A stretch of DNA of 64,000 bases from Darksidea phi (taxonomy: Eukaryota > Ascomycota > Dothideomycetes > Pleosporales > Lentitheciaceae): NCBI GenBank assembly GCA_030770425.1, contig JASJFT010000130.1, positions 62,001 to 126,000 of the forward strand, in the 5' to 3' direction. This document shows positions 1 to 9,861 of this stretch, piece after piece. Position numbers and translations under genes: made by a program. The stretch's first letter is position 1; the number at the start of each line of letters is the position of its first letter. The notes under the pieces were generated by a model, which had not been told where the DNA came from, did no database searches, and saw nothing but the letters and a program-made list of their open reading frames with translations.

Positions 1-429
1 GACAACGCCGCCCATGCACATGTGCTAACCGCCAAAGTGCTCCTCGACGATCGCCCTAGAGCCCCGAACGCGCGGGTCGATGGCGAAGCCTTCTTCATCA
101 CGGACGGCGCACCGGTCGGGTTTTAGGATTTTTCTAGGTAGCTTTGGGCTGCTGCCGGAGATAACAGTTGTGAATATCAGAGCAAGACCAGAGAGATACC
201 CGTGGGGTTAGCGGTGGTAGTGGCAACTGTGGTGGAATGGGCTCTCTGGATCTTCACTTTGGACAGAGTGAAGACAAATCTTTCCGCAGCTCAGCTGCGC
301 TACATCAATCGTTGGTTTTGGTGGTTGATCGAAAAAGCAAAAGAGAGGCTGGGATATGAGCCCATTTATGGGATGGAGGAGGGCATCCAAAGGACAGTCG
401 AATGGTATCAGCATAATAAGGATGAGTAA
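1..429 (+). pseudogene. ERG26-like 3-beta-HSD/sterol-4-alpha-carboxylate 3-dehydrogenase, 3' end, broken
   Basis: Frame 1 is open from the window edge and reads the C-terminal third of the 3-beta-hydroxysteroid dehydrogenase family. It carries NAAHAHVL, then RVDGEAFFITDGAPVGF, DFSR, LWAAAGDN, a hydrophobic stretch, and the terminal block AKERLGYEPIYGMEEGI. Enzymes of this family oxidise the 3-hydroxyl of sterol C4-carboxylates in the ER, with loss of the C4 carboxyl. Two amber codons interrupt the same frame at 124-126, where the family has Trp in an F-W-D-F context, and at 139-141, while similarity continues past both to a TAA at 427-429. I therefore read it as dead or dying. The Trp-to-amber change is RIP-type. 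An intron hiding the stops is unlikely because both lie within continuous homology. The 5' part is outside the window. Confidence 0.75.
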
Positions 430-769
430 ATCTCGGATTAACGTCCTAGATTCATCTTAGTCTAGAGCCATTTCTCTACCCCATGTGGAACGGAATTCGA
501 TGCCACAAATTTTAATGCATGTTCAATGTATGGGCAATTTTGAGCACATTTCGCGCTCGATAGGAAGGTGCCAACCCACGAAAAGTTGTATTAATAAAAC
601 CTGTGTCACCCCAACATCTTGGGTTCAAAATTGTAACCTCCCCTGGCTCTCATGCTTTGCATCACATCCTCCCAGATTCTGTAACCTCCACCTACTTTTT
701 TTCTCGCGCGATCCGAAAACACCATGCCCCATCGGGAGGTCGAACGCAACATTTTAGTCCTTTTTCTAC
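430..769. other. spacer, nothing recognised
   Basis: No reading frame with recognisable similarity. It separates the ERG26-like relic from the P450 relic and probably holds the promoter remains of the latter. Confidence 0.4.
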
Positions 770-2481
770 GTCAAGGATCTTGGTTCTCAATTCTCTCGTT
801 CTGATCCTGTTCTTGTGGAGAATATGGTGCTTTACTGTAGTGCCCCTCCTCTACCCAGACATGCCCCCAGTTTACCCTTATTGGGTGCCTTGGATGTTTT
901 CTATAACCCCCTCGCAATGTATCCGCTGATAAAGAACAATTTTCGGCCATCTTTTCAGTTTCATGCGGAACGCAGACAGCACAATCACCAAAGCGAGGTC
1001 GGTCAAACCTGATTTTGATATCCCAACATAACGATACTGAACTGGTGCAGATACTATTTTGGAAATACTCGTGAGCCGTTTGCTTTGGTAATAGCGGGAA
1101 AATACATCTACTTCATCACCTCCGCCAAGGATATATCTAACGTGTTCAAGAACAACCTTCAGCTGACGTTCGATGAACATGTTCCAAATATTTCCATCCG
1201 AGTGGGAATACCGCCTACATCCATCCGAAATCTATGGAAAGGACCTTCAGAGGATGACATCATACGGTCGAACGCGTTTCCTAATACGTCTAGGAAAGTG
1301 TTGCTCTCCAAGGGGAGGTCATATTCAAGACGCAACTCCTTCCGAGGCAGCAGTCAGAGAAGCTCTGGGATACAATTCTAGAATACATCCATACCAAGTT
1401 GTCTTGGGAGTGCCTCGTGAAATCAGTAGCGTTAGAGCGACAAGATGAAGAGAAGGGACCTCCTTGAAACGGCGTTGATCTCAACACTGGTGGGGGGTTC
1501 CTCTATCCCTTTTTTTTTTTTTTTTTTTTTTTTTTGTGTGGAAAGGAACTATTAGAGATTGAGCATCATCTCCTTCAACATTTTGAAACATTCGACGAAA
1601 GTAGCTGGAAGTTGAGCTGCAGGGTACCAAGGCCATGGGCAAACGACATGCTGTCTGAAATGAAGAAAGTGTCAACGGCGCTACAGAAGTATGCAGATAT
1701 TTCTGTAGAGGAGAAGCCCAAAGCATGCTGGATGATTCATATATTGGAAGGGGAACTTAGAAGCGTCAATCTTAGCTCGCGCGACATTGGCCTGCAACTA
1801 TTAATGATATACTCGGTGTAAGTCAAATTCCCCTGGCTATGGTATTGACTATATATAAAAATTTCGTAAGCTTAGCCGAAACTTCACAACACGAATGGGA
1901 ATCCATGGAAGGTCGCGTTTGGGCTCGTTACCCGAATTCTATTCTCGCCCAATCTCCGAAAAGAAATCGAGCGTGAAATCTCTCCTTGTCTGGATGCGGA
2001 GCCAAAACTATCTCCCAAAGAGCTCTCCGTCAGATTAGAGGGTTGCACGGTCTTGATGGGTACTTTTCTACGGACACCGGCCGGCTCAAAGACAGCTCGA
2101 CGTATTCAGGATACGTGCATCATTGGCAACAAGCGTCTAAAAAGGGGGGAGGGCAGATCCTGATACTGCACAGGCAGACTCTGCTCGACAAGAATACTTT
2201 CGGCCCGATGCAAAGGAATTCAATCCCGATCGTTTCATCCAAGACCCGCCCTCCCTCAAAACCGAGCTTTTCGGCCTTTCAGCGGTGGTACTACTTACTC
2301 CCCCGGTAGATTCCTCGCGCGCAAAGAGATATTGACCATTACTAGTTTGCTTCTAGGGGAGCTCAACGTAGAAATCGCAGATACGACGAAGCGCTTTCCT
2401 ATTATGGAACAGGAACGGCCTTCACTCGGTATTATGGGCCCTAAATTAGGAGAAGACGGTCTCATCGGGGTCACTTACTGA
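770..2481 (+). pseudogene. cytochrome P450 pseudogene (CYP7/CYP8-like fold type), haem Cys lost
   Basis: A P450 can be followed across all three plus frames. It shows a membrane anchor and proline-rich hinge (about 777-900, YPDMPPVYPYWVPW) and then FGNTREPFALVIAGKYIYFI (about 1050-1110). Next come blocks near 1330-1450 and 1536-1820 (CGKELLEIEHHLLQHFETFD; AMKK-like helix; LSSRDIGLQLLMIYSV), NGNPWKVAFGLVTRILFSPN (about 1890-1950), and a clear end at 2274-2481 (FRPFSGGTTYSPGRFLARKE to a TGA). A plausible old intron runs from about 992 to 1049. The haem motif should read G-G-x-x-Y-C-P-G-R, but the cysteine codon is TCC (Ser). At least four frame changes and a 26-nt T run interrupt it. The gene cannot make a working P450. 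Its haem region resembles the intact P450 at 55617-57160. Confidence 0.8.
1510..1535 (+). repeat. 26-nt poly(T) run
   Basis: Uninterrupted T homopolymer inside the P450 relic, at a point where similarity jumps. It could be slippage growth or the poly(A) end of a small minus-strand retroposed insert. Confidence 0.9.
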
Positions 2482-3420
2482 GAGGTAGTCTACTACAACA
2501 ATTTGTATAGTTACTACTACTAAGCGTGTAGCCTTGCGTCTTCATTCCTCTACTCGCTTGTTTATAGCTCACCATGTTGCTCCTACCCAGCAAACTTGTC
2601 AAGAAGAGAAGGATACCCACTACAGACCTACAAGAAATCATCTACCCAGGGTATTGAATTGGCTCCTAACCAATCCTTATTAATGTCCCATCTTCCGGAA
2701 CATCAACCACAGACTTGTTATGATAGGATGTACACCGTTGCTTGCGGAACTTAGCCCCGAGAAAGAAACGACCGGAACCCATAATAGGAAAGCAATTCTG
2801 GAAAGCAGGAATTTGCCCACAATATCGCTCGCTACCTGATCTTCTTGGCTGTTGCCTGTGTCTCAGGAGGATTTTTTATTCAACGAATTCCATCGAAGTA
2901 TTAAGCGAAGCGCTGTCTAGATCACCGACGCGCGCGCGACTTGAAGGATATCCGCGTAAGTTCCACCAATTGATGCAGCACCGAAGCAGTCTTTCAAAGA
3001 TCGGTTGGAGAGAATCGTGGCAGGGTGGAGGGCAAGGAAGAAGGTGAGATCCTTTCCTGGTATTTACTCTGCCTTTCTACCTCGCCCAATGTGACTTTAG
3101 CATGCCTCCAGGTAGCCTTCGCATTTGCCTGCTATTATGATTGACGGAATGCGCCCTTTTTTGCGATTTGCGGGATAGTAGTTTGGCTCTTGTTCAGATT
3201 AAACAACGTCGCCCCCCACTAGAGTAACATTCTAAACGTAAGTAAGTCGGCCTAGAAGCGCATGCGCTAACATAATGAAAAGCGGAAATCAATTCGCTTT
3301 GTTGAGTTACCTACGTGGTTTGGAAGGCAGATCAGTGGTATTCTGTACCTTCTTTGTGGGCCAAGGGCAGTCAATCACTACTAGGTAAGTTTACAGAAGA
3401 ACATACAAATAAGCAGATCT
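2482..3420. other. gene-poor spacer between two P450 relics
   Basis: The longest plus reading frame (2742-3047, about 100 codons) has no feature I recognise and no splice context making it a likely gene. Probably decayed sequence. Confidence 0.35.
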
Positions 3421-4115
3421 GAAAAGTCCCAGAGAAATGGTCTGCCAGTTGCGGTTCCAACACTAGAGACATACTACATCCAGGTGTCCTCGACCGAGCA
3501 CATACAGGAGCTCTTGAGTGCGCTAGAAGATGTGCTTTCCTTGCATACGTTGTCTAAAGCCGTGGGTCTCTTTCTGGTCAAACAAGGTGCCATCTCTGTA
3601 CTCTTGTGTTAGATGTTAGGCCAGAATATACTATGAATGGTCTCGACGTCGCGGATAACTTGACGGCGAATGGATCTACACACTTGAGAGCTCTAGGCAC
3701 GCTCCCCAGAAAAAATCCCGACGTCCTAAAGCCTGTCATTCTCAGAAACATTGAAGTCGCTCTGAAAGCACAGGTGTTATGCACCACGCAAAGCAACGAA
3801 TGGATCGAGTTGCGAGTTTTTGACCTTGGAAGAAGCATGGTTGTGGCCGGCAACAGCTCACATTCTTCGGAGAGGAACTTGCATCGCAACAATACTTCAT
3901 GGACGCGGCGTTCCAGTAGCCACAGGACCTCTTCACGACTGCAGAAGTCTTGCGAATCCTGCCTAGTTTCGTGGCACCGTACCTCGGCCCAAAACTCATG
4001 CGTCACCACAAGGCTCCCCGGACGACTCCTTGACAGTTAAAGCCCTGTCATCAGACGGCGACTACATGATTTAGAGTTGCTGCAGGCACAAGCGTCCGAC
4101 TGGGTTCCTACTGTC
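3421..4115 (+). pseudogene. cytochrome P450 fragment (ent-kaurene oxidase/CYP68-like), N-terminal half only
   Basis: Consecutive blocks match the substrate-recognition half of ent-kaurene-oxidase-like fungal P450s. They are GLPVAVPTLETYYIQVSSTE at 3435 onward; EYTMNGLDVADNLTANG and LRALGTLPRKNPDVLKPVIL from 3624; FDLGRSMVVA near 3820; then, one frame over, LTFFGEELASQQYFMDAAFQ, an amber codon, PQDLFTTAEVLRILPSFVAP; and back to LHDLELLQAQASDWVPT ending near 4115. At least two frameshifts and one in-frame TAG are present. The I-helix, ExxR and haem-binding regions are not found downstream, so the 3' half is deleted. Family enzymes are ER-bound monooxygenases, often of terpenoid pathways; this copy is dead. 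Confidence 0.7.
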
Positions 4116-5359
4116 GTGGGCAATGAGGCAGGCAGTGCGGCTTGGCTGAACGCGACCCAGTGTCGCCTATCCTTCGCAGCACCGCCTGTCCATCGCAGCA
4201 CCGCCTGTCCATGCCACCGCTCTCAAGACCCAATACAGCAGGCAGTAAGAGAGCCTCGGGAGCAACGTGCGGGAGAATGCGCATGTACATACGAGGTCCG
4301 CAACACCAAAGCGCAGTTGAAGGGCCATTTCGGTAAGCGACACACTTGGAATGCTCGAGGAACCATTGACCGGTTCCAAGACATGAATCGTTAGTCTCGC
4401 GAAACCGATGAATGTAAAAGTGAATTTGTTTAACTTGCAAAGCAAGTTACCGCCGTCGGGCCAGCAGCAACTATCAGGCACAAAGTTTGGTAACAGGGTA
4501 AGGACGAACCTTGAACGCTCCTCTGAGAGGATGCCTACAACACAATCGGCTAATTAAGGCCATCCCATCACTACGATGGTCGTCAGTCAAGGAACAAGGT
4601 CGCCGATGCGGCACCGCAATCAATGCCATTGTCACCTAGTATAATATCGAGGAATGTGGAACTCGGTCAATACAATGGGCGACCAGCTCAGTCCAACCAA
4701 AAGAATTACCGGGGGCCGTTGAACCTCTGGACGCGGCCTTGGAAAAAGCCAAGGTATCCGTCTATACAAGAAAAAGCCAACGATATATCCCTTATACCTA
4801 GGGAACTAGAAGGTTCCCATCGAAGACTGTATATACTCGTGTAGCACTTCAGGAGTGCCGAGCAAACATTTCAAGACGAGATATTTGGCCAATATTCAAG
4901 GACGGGAGGTCGAGTCCGGCTCATGTAAGGTACGGCCGGGCAAGAAGATGCATCTAAAACGGCAAGGGTACTATCTCATAAGTTTTCGACTTGGACACAG
5001 TCGCGCAGGGGCCGAATCATGCAACCCCCGAGTAGATTTCTGTAGCTACAGTTGATTATTAAGCCTTATAGACCTCCCTACTAGAAAATCTCATGATTCA
5101 TGATAGCAGCTATTGTAGACGGTACTATAGCCTCAAGTGTAGCTGAGGTGTTTCGGTATTCGCGGCGCACGTCACGCGAGCCCGCGTACGTCACGCGCGC
5201 CCGCGCATCACGCGAGCCAAGACGGTAACCCCGCTCAACCGTATTCGACGCGTCTCCGCGCCGATTATTTAGGCCCCCTTCCACCCTCGACCCGTCCTTT
5301 CCGTTCTTGGCTCCAAAGTTTTACTGAATCCCATTTCTCCATACTCGTACCTACCCACC
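4116..5359. other. spacer with relic sequence and the promoter of the SnoaL-like gene
   Basis: It contains a 19-bp tandem duplication (4174-4211) and a short open stretch near 4280-4394 with a zinc-finger-like spacing (C-A-C, then QLKGHFGKRH), too weak to call. Just upstream of the next gene, 5160-5220 is a GC-rich run of repeated 'cacgcgagcc/cacgcgcgcc' words. Confidence 0.35.
4174..4211. repeat. perfect 19-bp tandem duplication
   Basis: The 19-mer beginning tcgcagcaccgcc occurs twice head to tail with no mismatch, which indicates a recent slippage or fill-in duplication. Confidence 0.9.
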
Positions 5360-5897
5360 ATGCCCCAAACCTACACAACCCACAACGGCCCCCTTTCCAC
5401 CATCCCGCCAACCTCCAGTCCGGGGCTGCTCTTCCTGCAGCGCTACATCCGGGCCGTCGACACCATACACCAGAAACCCGAACCCCCACTTCGCGCCTAC
5501 TTCTCGCCCAACGCACAATTCAGCATAAACCGTGGCGAGAGCGTCGGCGCAGATAAGATCGAGGAGATGTTAGCCACGAGAGAGCATATTCTGGAAAGGT
5601 TCTCGCATGAAGATTTCGGCGTGCGAGTCTGGGACCTGGAAGGGGAAGATGGGACACGGACTGTATTTATGGAGACGGTATCGACGTAAGTGGGTCTGTA
5701 AATTCCCAGGTAGAGTTATAGGCCGCGGATTTTTGGCAGGTCAGCTAATGTGTTTTCGTGACAGGTCGAAGATGAAGAAGGATGGGGCTACGAGAGAGGT
5801 ACCGGAGTTGAACATTTTGGAGTTGGAGAGAGCGGAGGAGGGGAGGGGAGTGGAGGGGTTATGGTTGGTAAAGGGGTTGACGTACATGAATGCGTAG
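5360..5897 (+). CDS. SnoaL/NTF2-like domain protein, 2 exons
   Basis: Exon 1 is 5360-5685 and exon 2 is 5765-5897. The intron 5686-5764 begins GTAAGT and ends ACAG. Joining them gives 152 residues and keeps phase. The protein is a single small domain with the outline of the NTF2/SnoaL alpha+beta barrel: a first helix (LLFLQRYIRAVDTIHQK), a strand that starts with the phrase AYFSPNAQFSINRGES, then GADKIEEMLATREHILERF and beta strands to the end (GLWLVKGLTYMNA). SnoaL-like proteins act as small cyclases, isomerases or hydratases in fungal polyketide and meroterpenoid pathways, but many have no known role. No catalytic residue can be assigned. It lies convergent to the CYP51 paralog, 519 bp away, and may belong with it; that is inference. 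Confidence 0.7.
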
Positions 5898-6416
5898 ATG
5901 GAGCTGGCAGAGAGTCAAGTTCAACAATTTGGTTGATATCTAGATTGGATATCTGTGGGATCAAGAAATTGAAGCAAGGATGCAATATTGCATAGAAGTT
6001 CTCTCTTTAGGAAGCCGCCTAATCACGCTCACAAATGGTTCTATTATTCTAACGTTATATATTTGAAAGCTGGATATATCCATACTGGTAAGAGTTGGGT
6101 CATTCCACGAGTTTGACGATGCGATCGCTACCACTTATTCAATAATAGTTTTCTATTAGTAGTAGACTCTAACTATAAAGATGCCCCCGGCTAATTATAT
6201 TAGTTATTATACATAGGTACTGAGCGGGCACTCTAGCTACTCTTACAGGGGCTATTATTGTACAAGGTACGATTACGCTCTAAGGGATCCTACAACACCC
6301 CAAAATCAGCAAAATTAGTGAAACAAGCATTTTGTGTCTGTCATGCTTCGCCTACCCCACCCATTGCTTGCATCAAGTGAGTCCGACGATGTCATAACGC
6401 GGCGAAAGACAGATGG
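5898..6416. other. convergent intergenic region
   Basis: AT-rich 3' flanks of two converging genes. No coding signal seen. Confidence 0.5.
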
Positions 6417-7943
6417 CTAGACGCCCTCGGCGGACCGCCTCTCCCAGCAAATCTCGGCCGGCTCTAGCGGGCGCGAGAACATGGTGCTGTAATCCGTGCC
6501 TGGCACGCCCTCGGTGCCGTCGATATTCTTGAAGCGGAAGTTCCGCACCATGATGGCCGTAATGACCTCCAGGTTGAGGTAGGCGAACTTCTCGCCAATG
6601 CAGCGATGGCGGCCGCCGCCAAACGGGAGGTAAGCGCTCTTTGTACCCCTAGACGTGCGCCCGTAGCCGTAGTCGACCATCTCGCTCTCGTCGTCTTCTT
6701 CGATGCCGCGGTTGTCCCAGCGATGTGGGTCCCACTTGGTTGGGTTGGGGAAGTATTCCCCGCTGTTTGCTGAGACGCCGGGTGAGGCGAGGACGGCATG
6801 GCCGGGTGGGACGGTCCAGGGCGTGCCGGGGACGGGAAGCGGCTGCTTGACGAGGCGCATGATGGAGTGGATTGCATTGTGCATGCGCAGCGTCTCTTTG
6901 ACGACACTGGAATGCAGCTGGAGCTTCTCCATGTCGCGCAGTTCCAGATCGGGCAAGCTGCCATTCTCATCGGCCAGCTGATCCAGCTGTTCCTGGTAGA
7001 GCTCTTCGCAGATTCGGGGCTCGTTGGCAAGGTGCAACATGATCCAGGAGGCGACGTTGGAGGAATTGTGCTGGCCGGCCATCAGGATGGTGATCATCAT
7101 GTTGGAAATCTCCTTGTCCGGCACGGGACGGCCGTCCTTGTATGAGCACTGCATGAGATGGCTGATCATGTCGGTGGTGGGAGGGGACTTGCCGGCGCGG
7201 CGGTCTGCGATGATGCCCTCGTAGATTTTGCGCATCCTCAGCTGGGCTCGATCTCGCTTGATGTTGTGCGGGAAGGGTGCGTGGGGAAGGACAAAGTTGA
7301 TGGGGCTGAAACCGCCATCGAGGTCGTGATACAGGCTCGCGAACTCGCTGGTGAGCTTGCTGCGCACCTCGGGACCCTGCAAGGCGCTGGCGGCGGTGAA
7401 GATGGTGATCTGGGCCATGACGGGAGGTACGTTGACGATGCCGGACGAGCCCTTGAACTCTCGTGAGGCTTTGATGTAGTCTACGACCTCGTGCTCAATT
7501 AGTCGTACGTGCGCCTTGAGGGCCTCGGTGGTTAGACCAAACTTGACAAACTTCTTCTGCTCCATCAGCTTCGCATTGGGGCAGTCGTAGACGACATCCT
7601 CGCCGAAGACCGGGGTGCACAGGGGGCCGTAGATTTCCTCGGCATTGACGTGTGTCTCTTTGCCGTTGAAGACGAAGTCGTTGCCAGCGACGCCGAGGTG
7701 GACGGTCACGTTGCGACCCAGCAGGACGAAGGTGAAGACGTCTCCATGCTTGGCTCGGGCGGCGAAAAGGAACTTGTACGGGTCTCTGCCGTAGGAGACG
7801 GCGCTCCCAAGCCAGGGGAGCCAATGGAAGACGACAGGCGGCTCCTTCTTGTTAGCGAAGAGCAGCTGACGGGCAATGTTGGCGGCGACATAGGTAATGC
7901 AGAGGGCGAAGAAGGCGGAGGCGAGGATGAGAGGGGACGGCAT
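6417..7943 (-). CDS. cyp51: sterol 14-alpha-demethylase paralog (CYP51), intronless
   Basis: A full-length 508-residue P450 in one exon. CYP51 removes the 14-alpha-methyl of lanosterol/eburicol in the ER and is the azole target. An N-terminal membrane anchor (about residues 4-28) is followed by HWLPWLGSAVSYGRDPYKFL, the B'/SRS1 region IYGPLCTPVFGEDVVYDCPN, EQKKFVKFGLT, FSPINFVLPHAPFPHNIKRD, ETLRMH (ExxR), SIMR, and the haem loop PFGGGRHRCIGEKFAY. The I-helix reads AGQHNSSNVASW. CYP51s normally have His-Thr or His-Ser here (the O2-activating acid-alcohol pair); this one has Asn, codon AAT. SRS1 has Cys where fungal CYP51s usually have Thr (PLTTPVFG to PLCTPVFG). Most long genes nearby have introns, whereas this one has none. 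A CCAAT box with an adjacent ATCACATGA lies near 8043-8055, upstream. It could be a housekeeping CYP51A-type copy, a self-resistance copy or a redirected enzyme. Confidence 0.95.
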   Translation of the reverse strand: MPSPLILASAFFALCITYVAANIARQLLFANKKEPPVVFHWLPWLGSAVSYGRDPYKFLFAARAKHGDVFTFVLLGRNVTVHLGVAGNDFVFNGKETHVNAEEIYGPLCTPVFGEDVVYDCPNAKLMEQKKFVKFGLTTEALKAHVRLIEHEVVDYIKASREFKGSSGIVNVPPVMAQITIFTAASALQGPEVRSKLTSEFASLYHDLDGGFSPINFVLPHAPFPHNIKRDRAQLRMRKIYEGIIADRRAGKSPPTTDMISHLMQCSYKDGRPVPDKEISNMMITILMAGQHNSSNVASWIMLHLANEPRICEELYQEQLDQLADENGSLPDLELRDMEKLQLHSSVVKETLRMHNAIHSIMRLVKQPLPVPGTPWTVPPGHAVLASPGVSANSGEYFPNPTKWDPHRWDNRGIEEDDESEMVDYGYGRTSRGTKSAYLPFGGGRHRCIGEKFAYLNLEVITAIMVRNFRFKNIDGTEGVPGTDYSTMFSRPLEPAEICWERRSAEGV

Positions 7944-8472
7944 GGTGGAGGGTGTGGGTGGTGGTGGTGGTGTTGTGGGTTGCGGGCTGCGCCGCGGGTG
8001 GTGTTGTGGGCGTGTCGACTGGTAGGCCTAAGGTCATAGTCGACCAATCACATGACGGGGTGGGCGCCAAGAGCTGCATCAAATGTGAGGTAATTAGGTA
8101 TCCCTCTTCGACCCGCTTCATTTCTCCATGCGCAATTTTGATCTTGTCAGACTGCCATAAAATCTCAGCTATTTCGCCAAACGCTAGCGGGGGGTTGGGT
8201 CTATCACCCGTTGGGTTTAGCCATTCCTAGACAACGCACGGATAGTATGAGAGGGTTGATCATGAAAAACCAATAAGAGGGACGCTTATACGGTACGCCC
8301 GACGCTGGGACTGCCCACAACCATTTCCCCTCCACACCCCATCATCTGCTTCTCTCCGGCCCAATAAATCACACGACAAGGCCCGTCGGCGTCCCGCCAA
8401 GGCGCGTCTGGCACAGGGCTTTCGTCTCCCGCCACAACAGCGCTTGGAGCCTTTTTCCCTCACCGCTCTCGG
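7944..8472. promoter_or_regulatory. CYP51 upstream region
   Basis: About 530 bp between the CYP51 ATG and the SDR relic. It contains GACCAATCACATGA near 8041-8055, a CCAAT box fused to a sterol-response/E-box-like word. The link to sterol regulation is inference. Confidence 0.3.
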
Positions 8473-9364
8473 CTAAGCTGGACAACCTGATGCCGACTGT
8501 GTTAGCTGCGTCCATGTGCTACCTCGTTGCATTCGATTCATACCTGCAAACCGCCCCGTCGCGCAGATAGCGCCCGTGGAGCGTGCCGACATTAGCTTGA
8601 CCATGCACATCAATATGCTGTCTTGGGGGAAAAAGTTGGACGCGCAGAAACCGGGCGTAGTGAGCACCACGCACACATGTCGGCCGTCCACCCGGGCCGC
8701 CAGTTCGCGCCCAAAGAGCCCCAGAAAGTGCTTGGCCGTTGAATACATCTCCGCTGCCTAGCTCTGCGTCGCGCGCGTCGCGAAGGCGGCCGAGTGCGAA
8801 TCTTTTGCGTGTCGAATCGCGTCCACGCATGCGCTTCGGACATGACGGGGACCAGCCGCGCTGGCTCAGCGTCCGAGCCTGCCACCAGGGGCAGAATTTG
8901 CAGGCCTAGGTACGCTGTCGCGAGGAAATTGACCTGGAAGAGAGCGTCGAACCCATCGACCGTAACGCGACCGTGGCGCGCGTAGAAACCAGCATTCAGA
9001 ATCGCAATGTCCAGCTTGGTGTCGCGCTCCTGCAGTCCGCGAGCAAACTGCTCCACACCGTGATTTTCGGCCCTGGCCGCTCCTTGTGCAGCTCTTCGAC
9101 ACACCGTTCGGCCTTTGCTACGTCTCGTGCTCCGAGCACCAAGTCAGCGCCCAGGCGTAGCAGGTGCCATGCTGTCTAGTATCCAGCCCCCGATATCGCT
9201 CCGGTCACAAGGGCCATCCTCGACTCGGGGTTGAGCGTTGCAGGAATGCTCACGGAGCCCGTGAGCTTCTGGCGAAAAGCATAGGCAAGGGGACCATCCG
9301 AGGACAGGACGCCAAGCGCAGGTCTGGTCGCAAGCATACGCAGGGGCTCGGGTATGAAGGCCAT
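8473..9364 (-). pseudogene. short-chain dehydrogenase/reductase, multiply broken
   Basis: The reading frames assemble an SDR. In order they give MALVTGAISGAGY (nucleotide-binding glycine motif), TAWHLLRLGADLVLGARDV, VAKAERCVEELHKERPG, KLDIAILNAGFYARHG (NAG motif), FQVNFLATAYLGLQILPL, then MYSTAKHFLGLFGREL (catalytic Tyr-x-x-x-Lys) and the C-terminus to 8473. Amber stops interrupt it at 9176-9178, directly after the glycine motif, and at 8758-8760, just before the YSTAK block. Frameshifts occur near 9060-9100 and 8790-8820. The family oxidises or reduces hydroxyl/keto groups with NAD(P)(H), and the layout resembles retinol-dehydrogenase/WWOX-like SDRs common in fungal clusters. No functional product is expected. 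The start at about 9364 is a guess. Confidence 0.75.
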
Positions 9365-9861
9365 GCTGGACTGTCTCGCTAAATGCCTGGACACTGCCCG
9401 TCCGCGCAGGTGATGGGAACAGATCAAAGAGACCAATGTGCTTCACTCTAGGCGACGACCTCATTAGCTTATGTGCATGTCTCTCAGCCTGCCATTTTGG
9501 CTCGCCAAGGGTGGTGGGGGTGGCCTCTGTGCTGTAAGCCATCATGCCGCCTGAACAAACAAACTCAACAAATGCGGGCTTACCTCGACTCTCGCAGTGC
9601 AGTCCTGCACACGTCCATCGTCCCCATTACCCCCGCATGCGACAGACAGCATGAGTCGGGCAATTCAACGCCACCTTCGGCAGGGATGCACATATGCATG
9701 GTCGCCAAGGACAGGGCATATGCAGTGCGTATGCGGGACGTAGTCAGGGGATTATACGCTTGACCGGCCGGGCAATACTTGCCAAGCTTAAGATTTATAT
9801 TGTAGGTAGGTATGAGACTTGGCATACTGAGGATTGAAACGCACGTCATATAGGTTTGGAT
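9365..9861. other. spacer, nothing recognised
   Basis: No supported coding frame; probably the former promoter of the SDR relic and decayed sequence. Confidence 0.4.

Noticed and set aside
7650..8039. Long plus-strand frame across the CYP51 start region
   Set aside because: Antisense shadow of the GC-rich CYP51 coding strand; no domain, low-complexity Trp/Gly run at its end.
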